Source: Candidatus Omnitrophota bacterium (GTDB lineage Bacteria > Hinthialibacterota > Hinthialibacteria > Hinthialibacterales > Hinthialibacteraceae). From it: a stretch of 64,000 bases of DNA. Numbering within the stretch: the stretch's first letter is position 1; each line of letters opens with the position of its first letter. The DNA lies in contig QZKN01000062.1 of NCBI GenBank assembly GCA_003598175.1, positions 1 through 64,000 on the forward strand, given 5' to 3'. Shown here one piece after another: positions 9,282 through 17,400 of this stretch. Position numbers and translations under genes: made by a program. Under the pieces are notes generated by a model. The model made no database searches. It saw nothing but the letters and a program-made list of their open reading frames with translations, and was not told where the DNA came from.

Positions 9282-10835
9282 TTATTCGGAAGCAGAAATA
9301 TTGATTTGTACATCGATATAACCGGATTTGGAGAGTATAACAAAGCCTTGATCCGTGTCAACTTGTTTAATACTGATCCCCAGGTTTTTGTCGGCCGGGT
9401 CTCCTTCTTTCAAATAGATGGTGCGATTACGGGCCGAGGGATTATCCTTATCTTGCAGAACGATTTTATAACGGGAACCCGTCGGTGTGACCGACACAAT
9501 CGTATAGAGATCCGTCAGGGGGCCGGGTTTGGTCAAGGCGCGAAGTTTTCCTTGAAGATCAAGCACCTGCTTGCGCAGATCGGGAGTCAATGTCGATCCC
9601 CGCTCACTCAGAACAAATAAGTCATTGAGCAGTTGTTTTTTACCCTGTTCATCAAATTCATCGAATCGGTTATTCGCAAGAATGGCTTGCTGCGCCTGTA
9701 TAAATTGTTCCGCTTTTTGCACAACCAGATCCGTTCGCTTGGATACGTAATCATTAATTTTATTAGCCAGTTCCTTATCATTGGGACGCGTTGACAACGC
9801 TTGCCGCAAAATAAAAATAGATTCTTGCGATTTGATCAGATTCCCTTGCGCCAGCGCCTCATTGAATTGAATTTCCGCCTGAGAAATCAACTCGGGGAAA
9901 TTACCGGTCACTTTTTGTTGAATTTGGGTGATCCGTGCTTGCAGAGTCTCGCGGTCAACACGGGAAATCAGTGTTCCGTTCGGATCGATTTCAATATCCA
10001 GTTTTTGTTGAATCCCGCTTAATGAGAAATACATTTTCAACAGAGCGATCATATCCTGACCGGCGAGAACCTGCTGGGACTGCGTAAGTTCTCGATTCAT
10101 TTCCTCGCGGATGGAATTTCGTTGGATTTCTATTGCTTTTGTGTACGCGTCCAGTTGCATTTTTTTAATGTTCGCAAGATTATCGACGCCGATATTCTGC
10201 CCATCCGGATCCGAATCGATCACGTCGGAAAGATTCTTACTTGCACGGGAAAACGCATCAATCGCTTCTTTATTATTTCCCGCGGTAACGAAACGATTGC
10301 CATCCTGCAGATCCTTTTCCGCCGCTTGCATGATTTCATCCAGATGCTTTTTGGAATATTCCTGTTGGGCGCGACGTTTGTATTCGGAAGGAAGAATCGG
10401 ATAGGAAATTCTCGTTTCCGTGACGTCGAGAGAGATAACTTTATCGAACTGCTGAATGGCCGCCTGATAATCGCCGGCTTCGTGCAGTTCTTTGCCTTTT
10501 TGATACGTGCTTTCGACTTCCTGCCGCATTCGGTATTGTTCTTCCTGCGAACCGAACGGGCTCCGTTTGACTTCGTACGAGGTAATCGCGCGTTTGCTCA
10601 GCAGAGTGGAAATCACGTTTTCCGAAGAAACTACACTATCCTTTTTTCTGTCGGTAGGATTGGTACTGTCATCACCGATGGTTTCCTGAATGATATCATC
10701 CACCGACATCGCACTTTGCTGGTATAGAAACCACCCCCCCATCACCAACACGAGAACGAGAACGGTTAAAAAAATCTGGTCTTTTTTCGTGCTGCAAAAT
10801 TCAAGCAGCGTATCTTTATCGAGCGAGAGATTCAA
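9282..10835 (-). CDS. membrane-anchored TPR protein, PilP-like C-terminus
   Basis: About 517 aa. It starts with roughly 15 cytoplasmic residues, one transmembrane helix (IFLTVLVLVLVMGGWFLY), then a long periplasmic region of helical TPR-like repeats (about 60-430). The C-terminal 80 residues are beta-rich (TIVSVTPTGSRYKIVLQDKD, then IYLKEGDP). That end resembles the small domain of PilP/GspC proteins that contact secretins, so I infer a periplasmic linker between the inner-membrane platform and the secretin. I chose the TTG at 10835, preceded by AAGGGAGAAGAATC. An in-frame GTG at 10913 has no good ribosome site and its extra residues look random. It sits between pilM/N and the secretin gene. 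Confidence 0.72.
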   Translation of the reverse strand: MNLSLDKDTLLEFCSTKKDQIFLTVLVLVLVMGGWFLYQQSAMSVDDIIQETIGDDSTNPTDRKKDSVVSSENVISTLLSKRAITSYEVKRSPFGSQEEQYRMRQEVESTYQKGKELHEAGDYQAAIQQFDKVISLDVTETRISYPILPSEYKRRAQQEYSKKHLDEIMQAAEKDLQDGNRFVTAGNNKEAIDAFSRASKNLSDVIDSDPDGQNIGVDNLANIKKMQLDAYTKAIEIQRNSIREEMNRELTQSQQVLAGQDMIALLKMYFSLSGIQQKLDIEIDPNGTLISRVDRETLQARITQIQQKVTGNFPELISQAEIQFNEALAQGNLIKSQESIFILRQALSTRPNDKELANKINDYVSKRTDLVVQKAEQFIQAQQAILANNRFDEFDEQGKKQLLNDLFVLSERGSTLTPDLRKQVLDLQGKLRALTKPGPLTDLYTIVSVTPTGSRYKIVLQDKDNPSARNRTIYLKEGDPADKNLGISIKQVDTDQGFVILSKSGYIDVQINISASE

Positions 10836-10955
10836 GATTCTTCTCCCTTTCTTCCGTACTGTCGTTTGTATTGAGAAAATTCGTATTCGCCGAGTTCTCC
10901 CAATGAAATTCACTTCGTTCTTACAATCGATCGTCCAATCGAACGCGAAAACCGC

Positions 10956-13082
10956 TTATTGGCCGCCCATAGGCATCCCCCCCATGCCCATCCCCCCCAT
11001 ACCGTACATCCCCATGCCATACATCCCCATGCCGTACATGCCCATGCTGGTCTGTTCGCCTTCTCCCGGTTCCGGAGTGGGAGTGGGCGTGGGCGTGGGA
11101 CTGGGCGACGGGGTCACCATAACGAAATTATTGATAAAATCATCCGGCGTCAATTGCCGCCCAAGATACTCGTCAAGTTTTTCCTTGGTCAACTGAATGC
11201 GTTTGATTTCGTTATTTTCACGATCGTGAAATCGCAATTCGATATCCTTGATCGTTTGATCTTCGCCGGCATTCTTAAGCGCCGTTCCGATTTTATTGAG
11301 GATTTTCAACCGATCCTCATCCCGCTCCATTTCGTAAAGGCCGACGATATATTTCGCGTCGGATTCGGGATCATCGGGATTGCTGCGCGATAAATTCACC
11401 AATAGAATCGTGTCATTCTGCGTCAATTTACGAAATTCATCAATAAACTTGATTTCGAAATCGGAGGGATCGTTGAAGCGAACAATCTCAATTTTGAATT
11501 GCGTCAACGTTTGGCTCAGTCCGGTCGAATCCGGCAAAACATTCTGATCTCTGATCACAACGGAATCATAATCGAAAAAAGGCGACATGGACAGGCGTTG
11601 CACGTACGTGGAAACCACTTCGTAATTGAGAGCGCGCCCGGAAATCACCATTTTCGTGCTGGTGAGTTCAATACTTTCAAGCCAAATGTCCTCCGGAATC
11701 AAATTCTGCATCTCCAGATAGACTCGGGATAGATTTCCCCGCTTCGAACTCACTTCGCTGATGCGGGAGAAACGGTTCAAATACATGTCCTGGGTATCGC
11801 GCGCTTTCTTAAGATCGGCGCGCGAATCCTCGCCCGGCTTGATGATTTGTGAAACTCTGGCCACCGCCAGAGAACGTTGATCCACCATGGTTTGCAAAAA
11901 ATAAATGGCGCCGGTCAGCATGAGCACCATAAGAAAAGCCATCAAAGAAAGCACGGGGGCGCGCCGTTCCAGTTCCAATCTCTGTTTGATGTGATCGGGA
12001 GCGAAGCTCAGCGCGCAACGCGATTTGCGCGCAACGCGAATGGCCATTCCCATCAAGGGCGCTTCCACCCGCAACATCTGTTTTTGTTCATCGGACAATT
12101 GTACGGCGCTGCATTTTTCCGCATCAAAAACAGTAACGGGAACGCCGAGTCGGTCTTCAAGAAATTCCGAAACGCCTTCCATTTTGGAAGTTCCCCCGCA
12201 AAGGATAACGCGGGTGACCGGCAAGGCATCCGGTTGGGAGACATAAAAATCGAAGGATCGGCGAATTTCAGTCACGATACTCTCGAATCCCTGTTCGAGA
12301 ATCGATGAAACCCGTTCCGGTGAAAAACCACTGGCTGCCTGCTCTCCGCCGGTCTCCGAAATATCGGAAAGAGGAATCACTTTCAATTCCTCGGCTTTAT
12401 CGAACGGGATTTCAAGTCCTTTGACCAGAAGATTGGTTAAGGAATTCCCGGCGACGGGAGCGCTTCTCATAAACTGCATCATGCCGTTTTGTTCGATCAC
12501 GATATCCGTGCCGGACGCGCCGATGGAAACAATCGCCGTTACTTCTTCGGGGTCGTGATCCGTTGATGCTGCATAGGCGTTGTAAACGGAAAGAGACGCC
12601 GCTTCGATCACATCGACCCGGATGCCGCATTTTTTCAGAATATCGGTATACGCGGCGGCCACTTCTTTACGAACGGCGACCAGGTTGACCTCCAATTCGG
12701 CGACATCGCCGGAAGTTGCGGCCACCTGATAATCCATATTGACCTGGTCCAACGGAAAGGGAATATGCTGACGCGCTTCATAGCGAATAATCCGCGCCAA
12801 TTGCCGGCCGCGAACCACGGGAATTTTCAAACGGCGCGTGAATGCGGCGCGTCCGGGAATGGTGACGATCGCGCGTTTTTCCTTGATTTCCAACCGTTGC
12901 AATAAAAGAGGAAGAGTTTCCCGAATCCGTTGGTAAAAGGTCTCCGTATCCACGTTGGGAGGAAGCATTAAACGTTCTTCCCCGGCTTTGACCACTTCAA
13001 CTCCTGATTTGACGATCCGGAGTTGGAGAACTTTAATCCGTTGTTGTCCTATATCAATAACGAGTAATGGAAGTTTTGCCAT
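10956..13082 (-). CDS. PilM-PilN fusion, pilus assembly platform
   Basis: 708 aa. Residues 1-360 are the actin-like PilM ATPase (LLVIDIGQQRIKVLQL, the phosphate-2 segment VSIGASGTDIV and VILCGGTSKMEGV). A transmembrane helix near 378-396 and a PilN-type periplasmic domain (about 400-560, with LIPEDIWLESIEL) follow. Normally PilM is cytoplasmic and binds the N-terminal tail of separate PilN; here both are one chain. The last 50 residues are a Thr-Pro-rich linker and a Gly-Met-Tyr repeat (MGMYG copies, then GGMGMGG). No separate pilO gene is nearby. The start ATG follows AAAAGGTTTTTCC. Confidence 0.9.
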   Translation of the reverse strand: MAKLPLLVIDIGQQRIKVLQLRIVKSGVEVVKAGEERLMLPPNVDTETFYQRIRETLPLLLQRLEIKEKRAIVTIPGRAAFTRRLKIPVVRGRQLARIIRYEARQHIPFPLDQVNMDYQVAATSGDVAELEVNLVAVRKEVAAAYTDILKKCGIRVDVIEAASLSVYNAYAASTDHDPEEVTAIVSIGASGTDIVIEQNGMMQFMRSAPVAGNSLTNLLVKGLEIPFDKAEELKVIPLSDISETGGEQAASGFSPERVSSILEQGFESIVTEIRRSFDFYVSQPDALPVTRVILCGGTSKMEGVSEFLEDRLGVPVTVFDAEKCSAVQLSDEQKQMLRVEAPLMGMAIRVARKSRCALSFAPDHIKQRLELERRAPVLSLMAFLMVLMLTGAIYFLQTMVDQRSLAVARVSQIIKPGEDSRADLKKARDTQDMYLNRFSRISEVSSKRGNLSRVYLEMQNLIPEDIWLESIELTSTKMVISGRALNYEVVSTYVQRLSMSPFFDYDSVVIRDQNVLPDSTGLSQTLTQFKIEIVRFNDPSDFEIKFIDEFRKLTQNDTILLVNLSRSNPDDPESDAKYIVGLYEMERDEDRLKILNKIGTALKNAGEDQTIKDIELRFHDRENNEIKRIQLTKEKLDEYLGRQLTPDDFINNFVMVTPSPSPTPTPTPTPEPGEGEQTSMGMYGMGMYGMGMYGMGGMGMGGMPMGGQ

Positions 13083-13142
13083 GGAAAAACCTTTTCCCTG
13101 CTCAGAATCAAAAATAGATCAGGCAGAACCATAAAATTGTAT

Positions 13143-13171
13143 CAAACCTTTCCTGGCTTTGGAAGGGTTTG
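13143..13171 (-). terminator. hairpin between cohesin gene and pilM-N
   Basis: An 11-bp stem (CAAACCTTTCC with GGAAGGGTTTG, one G-U pair) with a 7-base loop, 8 bases past the stop of the upstream minus-strand gene. Reading on the minus strand it is followed by ATACAATTTTATGG, a weak U-rich tail. It may be a leaky terminator or mRNA-end stabiliser that sets the ratio of the upstream protein to the pilus genes. Confidence 0.45.
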
Positions 13172-13178
13172 GAAATCC

Positions 13179-15038
13179 TTATCTGCGGTTGACGATCTCG
13201 TTTACTTTCTTGAGGTATGCAGTCGTGGCGCGCACAGATATTGCGGAAGTGGTAAATCCGTCAAAAGGATCCGTGGCATCACCGAGACGATCTTTATTGC
13301 GATGAAAGAGCCCCGATGTGGGATCCTTCCCCATATCGTTGACGAGAATACGCAGCCGCGTTTTCGTCGTGGGACGTATGGCGCGAAACCGAATCGTTGC
13401 CAGAACGCCTTCTCCTCGAACCGGTTCCCGATACCCCCGTTTCCGGTAATCGATAATCCCTTTTTCCGTGTCAACCGTATTCAAAACGGGGAAATCGAAA
13501 GGAAATTCGGTTTTATAGTCCCGATCGTTGATATTCACGCCGGGATTGAAATCGTCCAGATCCTCCGCCTCCAACACTCTCGGATTATAAAGGACCAACA
13601 GACTGATCGAATCGAACACCTCTTTTTCCGGATTGGCCAGATATACATCCACGTCGAAGGTATCCCCGACATCGACTTCATCCTGACGTGGAATCAAATA
13701 AAGGTGAGTGCCGAAATGAGCATCCTCCGTTTTGTCATCCTGCGCGTCCACCCGTTTCACGTTCGGGCGTTTCGGTCCCTCTTCCCAACTTTCCAGAATG
13801 GAGATGTCAAGAGAAATCACGCCATCCTGGGGATTGTATTGCGAACCGAGTTGATCGGAGTCATTCAACGTGAGACAGGTCAGCGGTTGCCCGTTTTCCG
13901 CTTCGATCTGCGGATCGGAAAAAATCAAATTGATCGGAGAGCGATCGGTTTTTCGCAAAGGAACAAACGAAATGCTTGCCGCCACACCGCCATCGGTGTT
14001 GGTTTCATTTTGAACGGCGGCGACGTAACGAATCAGGCCGGTATTCGTATCAATCGAATTTTGCTCCACCTTGAAATTCGATTTTGCAGTCAGGTACGGA
14101 GACGGCGTTTTGGATTTGCTTGCTGCATCGTCCGTGGAATCCGTTTTTTCCGTGGTGGAAAAATCTTTCAATGAAGTAATGGCTGTCGTCGCGGGAATCC
14201 AGATTCCGGTTTCGTCCGATCCATTGATGGGAAGGAGATCTTTCGGATTGTATTTAATGGCGAATGCGAGACTGTTATACCCCAATTTATTCGGATTGGC
14301 CAATTTCACATCGACGTTGAATGGCTCATCGACGGCCACAATCGGACTGGGGGTATCCAAATAAATCGTTGCGTTCGATCGGATTTGAGGTTCGGCTTTC
14401 TTCGCGGCGGGTTTTGCTTGTTGCGCACCCGGCGCCCCAGGCCGCGTTCTCGCACCCGGCTGAGTTTGGGCCGGCGGCGCCTGACCTTGAACAGATATAC
14501 TGGCATCGCCTCCGCCGGTCTGTGTGGCGGGACTTAACGCCCCACGCGTATTTTTCCCCGCCAACGCTGCGCGGCGGTCGGTCGACATACCACTTGAAGT
14601 CGTCTGGCCGGTATTTCCCTGGCCGGTGTTACCGCTTGGCGGAACCAATCCGCCATAATTGGCGCCGGTTTGTGAATATCGGCTGCTGCGGGAAGAACGA
14701 GCGCCGGTCATTCCACCTTGATTTCCGTACGATTGGGTCCCGTAATTCGATTGCCCGCTCCGTCGGCTGGAACGTCTGCTTCCCATGCTCCCCATACCGC
14801 CCATACCGCCCATACCGCCCATACCGCCCATGCCGCCATAACCGCTGTTTCCGTATGATCCGCCATAGTTGCCGGAGTTATTGTTTCCATACCCGCCAGA
14901 TTGGTTTCCATACGAATTCTGGTTATAACCGCCATACTGATTCCCATAATATTGGGCATCGGCAACGGAAACTCCAAACCAAAGTAAGAAGGCGGCCAAT
15001 AATACCATGATGATATTGAATATTGATTTTGATTTCAT
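13179..15038 (-). CDS. exported protein with two cohesin-like domains
   Basis: 619 aa. A Sec signal peptide is clear (residues 1-28, cut after VADA). About 29-225 is low complexity: Tyr-Gly-Asn repeats, then a run of Gly-Gly-Met units, then Ser-Arg and Pro-Ala stretches. Two beta-sandwich domains follow at about 225-400 and 440-600. Each opens with a strand pattern like VAVDEPFNVDVKLANP or VDVGDTFDVDVYLANP and has a YNP motif, the pattern of cohesin-type domains. Those domains bind dockerins in cellulosomes and serve as generic surface modules elsewhere. No dockerin was found in the window. It is the first gene of the pilus block, so a surface or pilus-associated role is inferred. Confidence 0.8.
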   Translation of the reverse strand: MKSKSIFNIIMVLLAAFLLWFGVSVADAQYYGNQYGGYNQNSYGNQSGGYGNNNSGNYGGSYGNSGYGGMGGMGGMGGMGGMGSMGSRRSSRRSGQSNYGTQSYGNQGGMTGARSSRSSRYSQTGANYGGLVPPSGNTGQGNTGQTTSSGMSTDRRAALAGKNTRGALSPATQTGGGDASISVQGQAPPAQTQPGARTRPGAPGAQQAKPAAKKAEPQIRSNATIYLDTPSPIVAVDEPFNVDVKLANPNKLGYNSLAFAIKYNPKDLLPINGSDETGIWIPATTAITSLKDFSTTEKTDSTDDAASKSKTPSPYLTAKSNFKVEQNSIDTNTGLIRYVAAVQNETNTDGGVAASISFVPLRKTDRSPINLIFSDPQIEAENGQPLTCLTLNDSDQLGSQYNPQDGVISLDISILESWEEGPKRPNVKRVDAQDDKTEDAHFGTHLYLIPRQDEVDVGDTFDVDVYLANPEKEVFDSISLLVLYNPRVLEAEDLDDFNPGVNINDRDYKTEFPFDFPVLNTVDTEKGIIDYRKRGYREPVRGEGVLATIRFRAIRPTTKTRLRILVNDMGKDPTSGLFHRNKDRLGDATDPFDGFTTSAISVRATTAYLKKVNEIVNRR

Positions 15039-15176
15039 GTTACATCCCTCGCTATCGTTTTGGTCTCTTTACGATAACGAGTCGGGTAGAATAGCAGTCA
15101 TCGGGGTTTATTCAAATTTATCAATTCCCCTGAAAACAATCCTTACACGCCGGAATCGCGATTTCACTTTCAATCA

Positions 15177-15205
15177 ACGGTATCTTTTATGTAAGCCGAT
15201 GTCAA
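15177..15205 (-). promoter_or_regulatory. candidate promoter for the pilus block
   Basis: On the minus strand TTGACA (15205-15200) is 17 bases from TACCGT (15182-15177). The -35 is perfect and the -10 is weak. It lies about 140 bases upstream of the cohesin-protein start. A weak -10 could mean an activator is needed; this is inference. Confidence 0.3.
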
Positions 15206-15271
15206 GTTGCAAGGAGAAATAAGGCCGTCAGCATCCATCAAATTACCGTTTTTCTCCCGACTCGCCTCGTT

Positions 15272-16291
15272 TCAATAACCCGGTTTTATTATTTTTTCCT
15301 GGACCTTGATATTGTGAAGTTGAAACTTTTCAATTTTACGATCAAGCGTCGGCCGTGATATCTTCAATATATTCGCTGCCTGGCTTTTATTAAAGCGAGT
15401 AAATTCAAGAATTCGTAAAATATGCCGTTTTTCCGCTTCGTCCAAGGTCAAAATTTCCAGGAGTTCATCCGCTCTCGTTTCGGTTTTTTCCTCTTTTGAC
15501 TTGGCCGAATCGGCGAGGTGGATGTCGAGAGGGATGTGTTCCAGCCAGATCATATCCTGCGATTCGTTCATCAACACGGCGCATTTGATCACATGATTCA
15601 ATTCTCTCACATTCCCCGGCCAGTCGTGGCGCATCAAAAATTGAAGCGCCGCATCGGAGATTCCCATAATCGCTTTGTGATACTGTTTGTTGTAAATTTT
15701 AATGAATTGATTCACCAAAACCGGAATATCTTCCTTCCGTTCCCGCAAGGACGGAATATCCAGATGGACTTCCTTGATCCGGTAATAGAGATCCTGGCGA
15801 AACGAACCGTCCTTGACCTGCCGATGCAGATTCTGATTCGCCGCGGTTATGATGCGAACATCAATGGGAATGGGTTCATTTCCGCCGATGTGCTCCGTCA
15901 CCCGCTCTTCCAACACGCGAAGGAGTTTCGCCTGGGTCGTGAGACTCATTTCCCCGATCTCATCGAGAAAAAGCGTGCCGGTGTTGGCCTGCTCGAATTT
16001 GCCTTTGCGCGAATAGACCGCGCCCGTAAACGCGCCTTTTTCATGGCCGAAAATTTCGGTTTCCAGCAAGGCATCCGGCAATGCGGCGCAATTCACAGAA
16101 ACAAACCGGTTGTTGGCGCGGTCGCTGGCGTAATGAATCGCCTGCGCAATGGTTTCTTTTCCTGCGCCGTTTTCCCCCGTGATCAACACGATCGTGTCCG
16201 AATTTGCAATTCGCTGCGCGGTACGAACGATCTGTTCCATCCGGTAATTCTTGCATATGATTTGGTTAAACGTAATCTTTTTTCTGGACAT
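15272..16291 (-). CDS. sigma-54-dependent activator without receiver domain
   Basis: About 339 aa. Residues 10-235 form the AAA+ domain with Walker A GENGAGKE (about 39-46; usual form GESGTGKE), the GAFTGA loop that contacts sigma-54 (about 86-91), and Walker B LFLDEIGEM. A Fis-type helix-turn-helix closes the protein (about 295-330). There is no response-regulator or GAF sensor domain, so control must come from expression, a partner, or direct ATPase regulation as in PspF. I chose the ATG at 16291, preceded by AGAGGTG, over a TTG 27 bases upstream. It lies upstream of the pilus block on the same strand, and pilus genes are common sigma-54 targets. Confidence 0.93.
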   Translation of the reverse strand: MSRKKITFNQIICKNYRMEQIVRTAQRIANSDTIVLITGENGAGKETIAQAIHYASDRANNRFVSVNCAALPDALLETEIFGHEKGAFTGAVYSRKGKFEQANTGTLFLDEIGEMSLTTQAKLLRVLEERVTEHIGGNEPIPIDVRIITAANQNLHRQVKDGSFRQDLYYRIKEVHLDIPSLRERKEDIPVLVNQFIKIYNKQYHKAIMGISDAALQFLMRHDWPGNVRELNHVIKCAVLMNESQDMIWLEHIPLDIHLADSAKSKEEKTETRADELLEILTLDEAEKRHILRILEFTRFNKSQAANILKISRPTLDRKIEKFQLHNIKVQEKIIKPGY

Positions 16292-16478
16292 AAGCACCTC
16301 TTTTTCCCAATCGGACAAAGTCCGTTATCGAGAAATCTGACTTACGTTGTCAAGAAATATTACATAAAAATCATCAATCTTAGAAGAGAGAGGTGAAATA
16401 AAAGTTTCATATTTTGCATGAATTTTTGTAAACAGATACAGAACGTGAAGAGAAGCAAGAGAAAAACCAACGATTCGT

Positions 16479-16787
16479 TTACATGGCGCTGATCTTTTTC
16501 TCGTCCAGCAATTGATAGATTTTATCTCGGCACCGTCGACATAAATCCATTTGAAAAGGATAATGGACTTCATCATTCAATTCTTTTTCGCTTTTTTGTT
16601 CCAGCAATTCGAGAATTCGGCGCATTTCGTCTTTCATTTTCTCGGGCGGCGTATGGGTCGTTTCGTCGAACGTTCCGCCATCGTAGGCGCAAAACAATTC
16701 TCCTTTCCAAATAAACCGCGGGCGGCCGATTTCAATCAGATCGCCGCATAAATCGCAAATATACTTGATTCCCTGCTGTTTTGGCAT
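16479..16787 (-). CDS. small zinc-ribbon protein, unknown role
   Basis: 102 aa. Two Cys pairs, CDLC near residues 11-14 and CRRC near 83-86, suggest one zinc site. A third Cys (LFCAYDGG) lies between. The middle is helical and charged (about 48-70). I do not recognise a characterised family. It lies 188 bases upstream of the sigma-54 activator on the same strand with no good Shine-Dalgarno sequence, so it may be a separate unit. Confidence 0.72.
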   Translation of the reverse strand: MPKQQGIKYICDLCGDLIEIGRPRFIWKGELFCAYDGGTFDETTHTPPEKMKDEMRRILELLEQKSEKELNDEVHYPFQMDLCRRCRDKIYQLLDEKKISAM

Positions 16788-16852
16788 AATTTATACACAC
16801 TTTGAGTCAGGAATGCTGACCGCATCAAGGACAAGGAAGTCAAATCATCATA

Positions 16853-17383
16853 ATGATTAAAATAAAGAAATCAATCAATCAAACAGCCTTTTCGGTTTCT
16901 ATGGAAAGTCCCATCGGCGCCATTTTCGCGGTCTGTTCCGATTTGTCGGTTTTAAGCATCACTCTGGGAAAAGAAAGCAAGAAATCCGCGGAAATCATGC
17001 TTGCACGCGCAGGTTATCAAATCCACCAATCGAGTAATCCTCTCTGTATTCAACTGCAAAACGAACTGAATGAATATTTCAGTGGAAAAAGAATCCGCTT
17101 TTCCGTCAAAACCGAGACCCAAGGAACCCCTTTTCAAGAAAAAATATGGCGGGAATTACTAAAAGTTCCTTTCGGCAAGGTCGTAACCTACGGCCAATTG
17201 GCTGAGCAGGCGGGATTTCCGCGAGCGGCGCGCGCCGTGGGAACGGCGATGGCCAAAAATCGGGCGCTCATCGTGATTCCCTGCCACCGAGTGATCGCCG
17301 CGGACGGTAGATTGGGGGGATTCGGCTGCGGCATTGAAGTGAAAAAAGCATTGCTACGGCTGGAAAAAGCGTGGCATGAATGA
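16853..17383 (+). CDS. ogt: methylated-DNA-protein cysteine methyltransferase
   Basis: 176 aa suicide repair enzyme that moves O6-alkyl groups from guanine to its own cysteine. The C-terminal domain (about 90-174) has the helix-turn-helix region with YGQLAEQAGFPRAARAVG, the active site IPCHRVI and the following GGFGCGIEVKKALL. The N-terminal domain is shorter and more divergent, as in Ogt/MGMT proteins without the Ada regulatory domain. It is convergent with the large glycosidase-like gene; only 17 bases separate them and no terminator is visible. Confidence 0.94.
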   Translation: MIKIKKSINQTAFSVSMESPIGAIFAVCSDLSVLSITLGKESKKSAEIMLARAGYQIHQSSNPLCIQLQNELNEYFSGKRIRFSVKTETQGTPFQEKIWRELLKVPFGKVVTYGQLAEQAGFPRAARAVGTAMAKNRALIVIPCHRVIAADGRLGGFGCGIEVKKALLRLEKAWHE

Positions 17384-17400
17384 GTGGATATATTATGAAT

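Noticed and set aside
10836-10913. Longer start of the TPR protein at a GTG
   Set aside because: No ribosome site, residues look random, while TTG at 10835 has AAGGGAG.
13137-14174. Plus-strand frame of 345 codons
   Set aside because: Opposite the cohesin-domain gene; composition follows the complementary strand and no motif is present.
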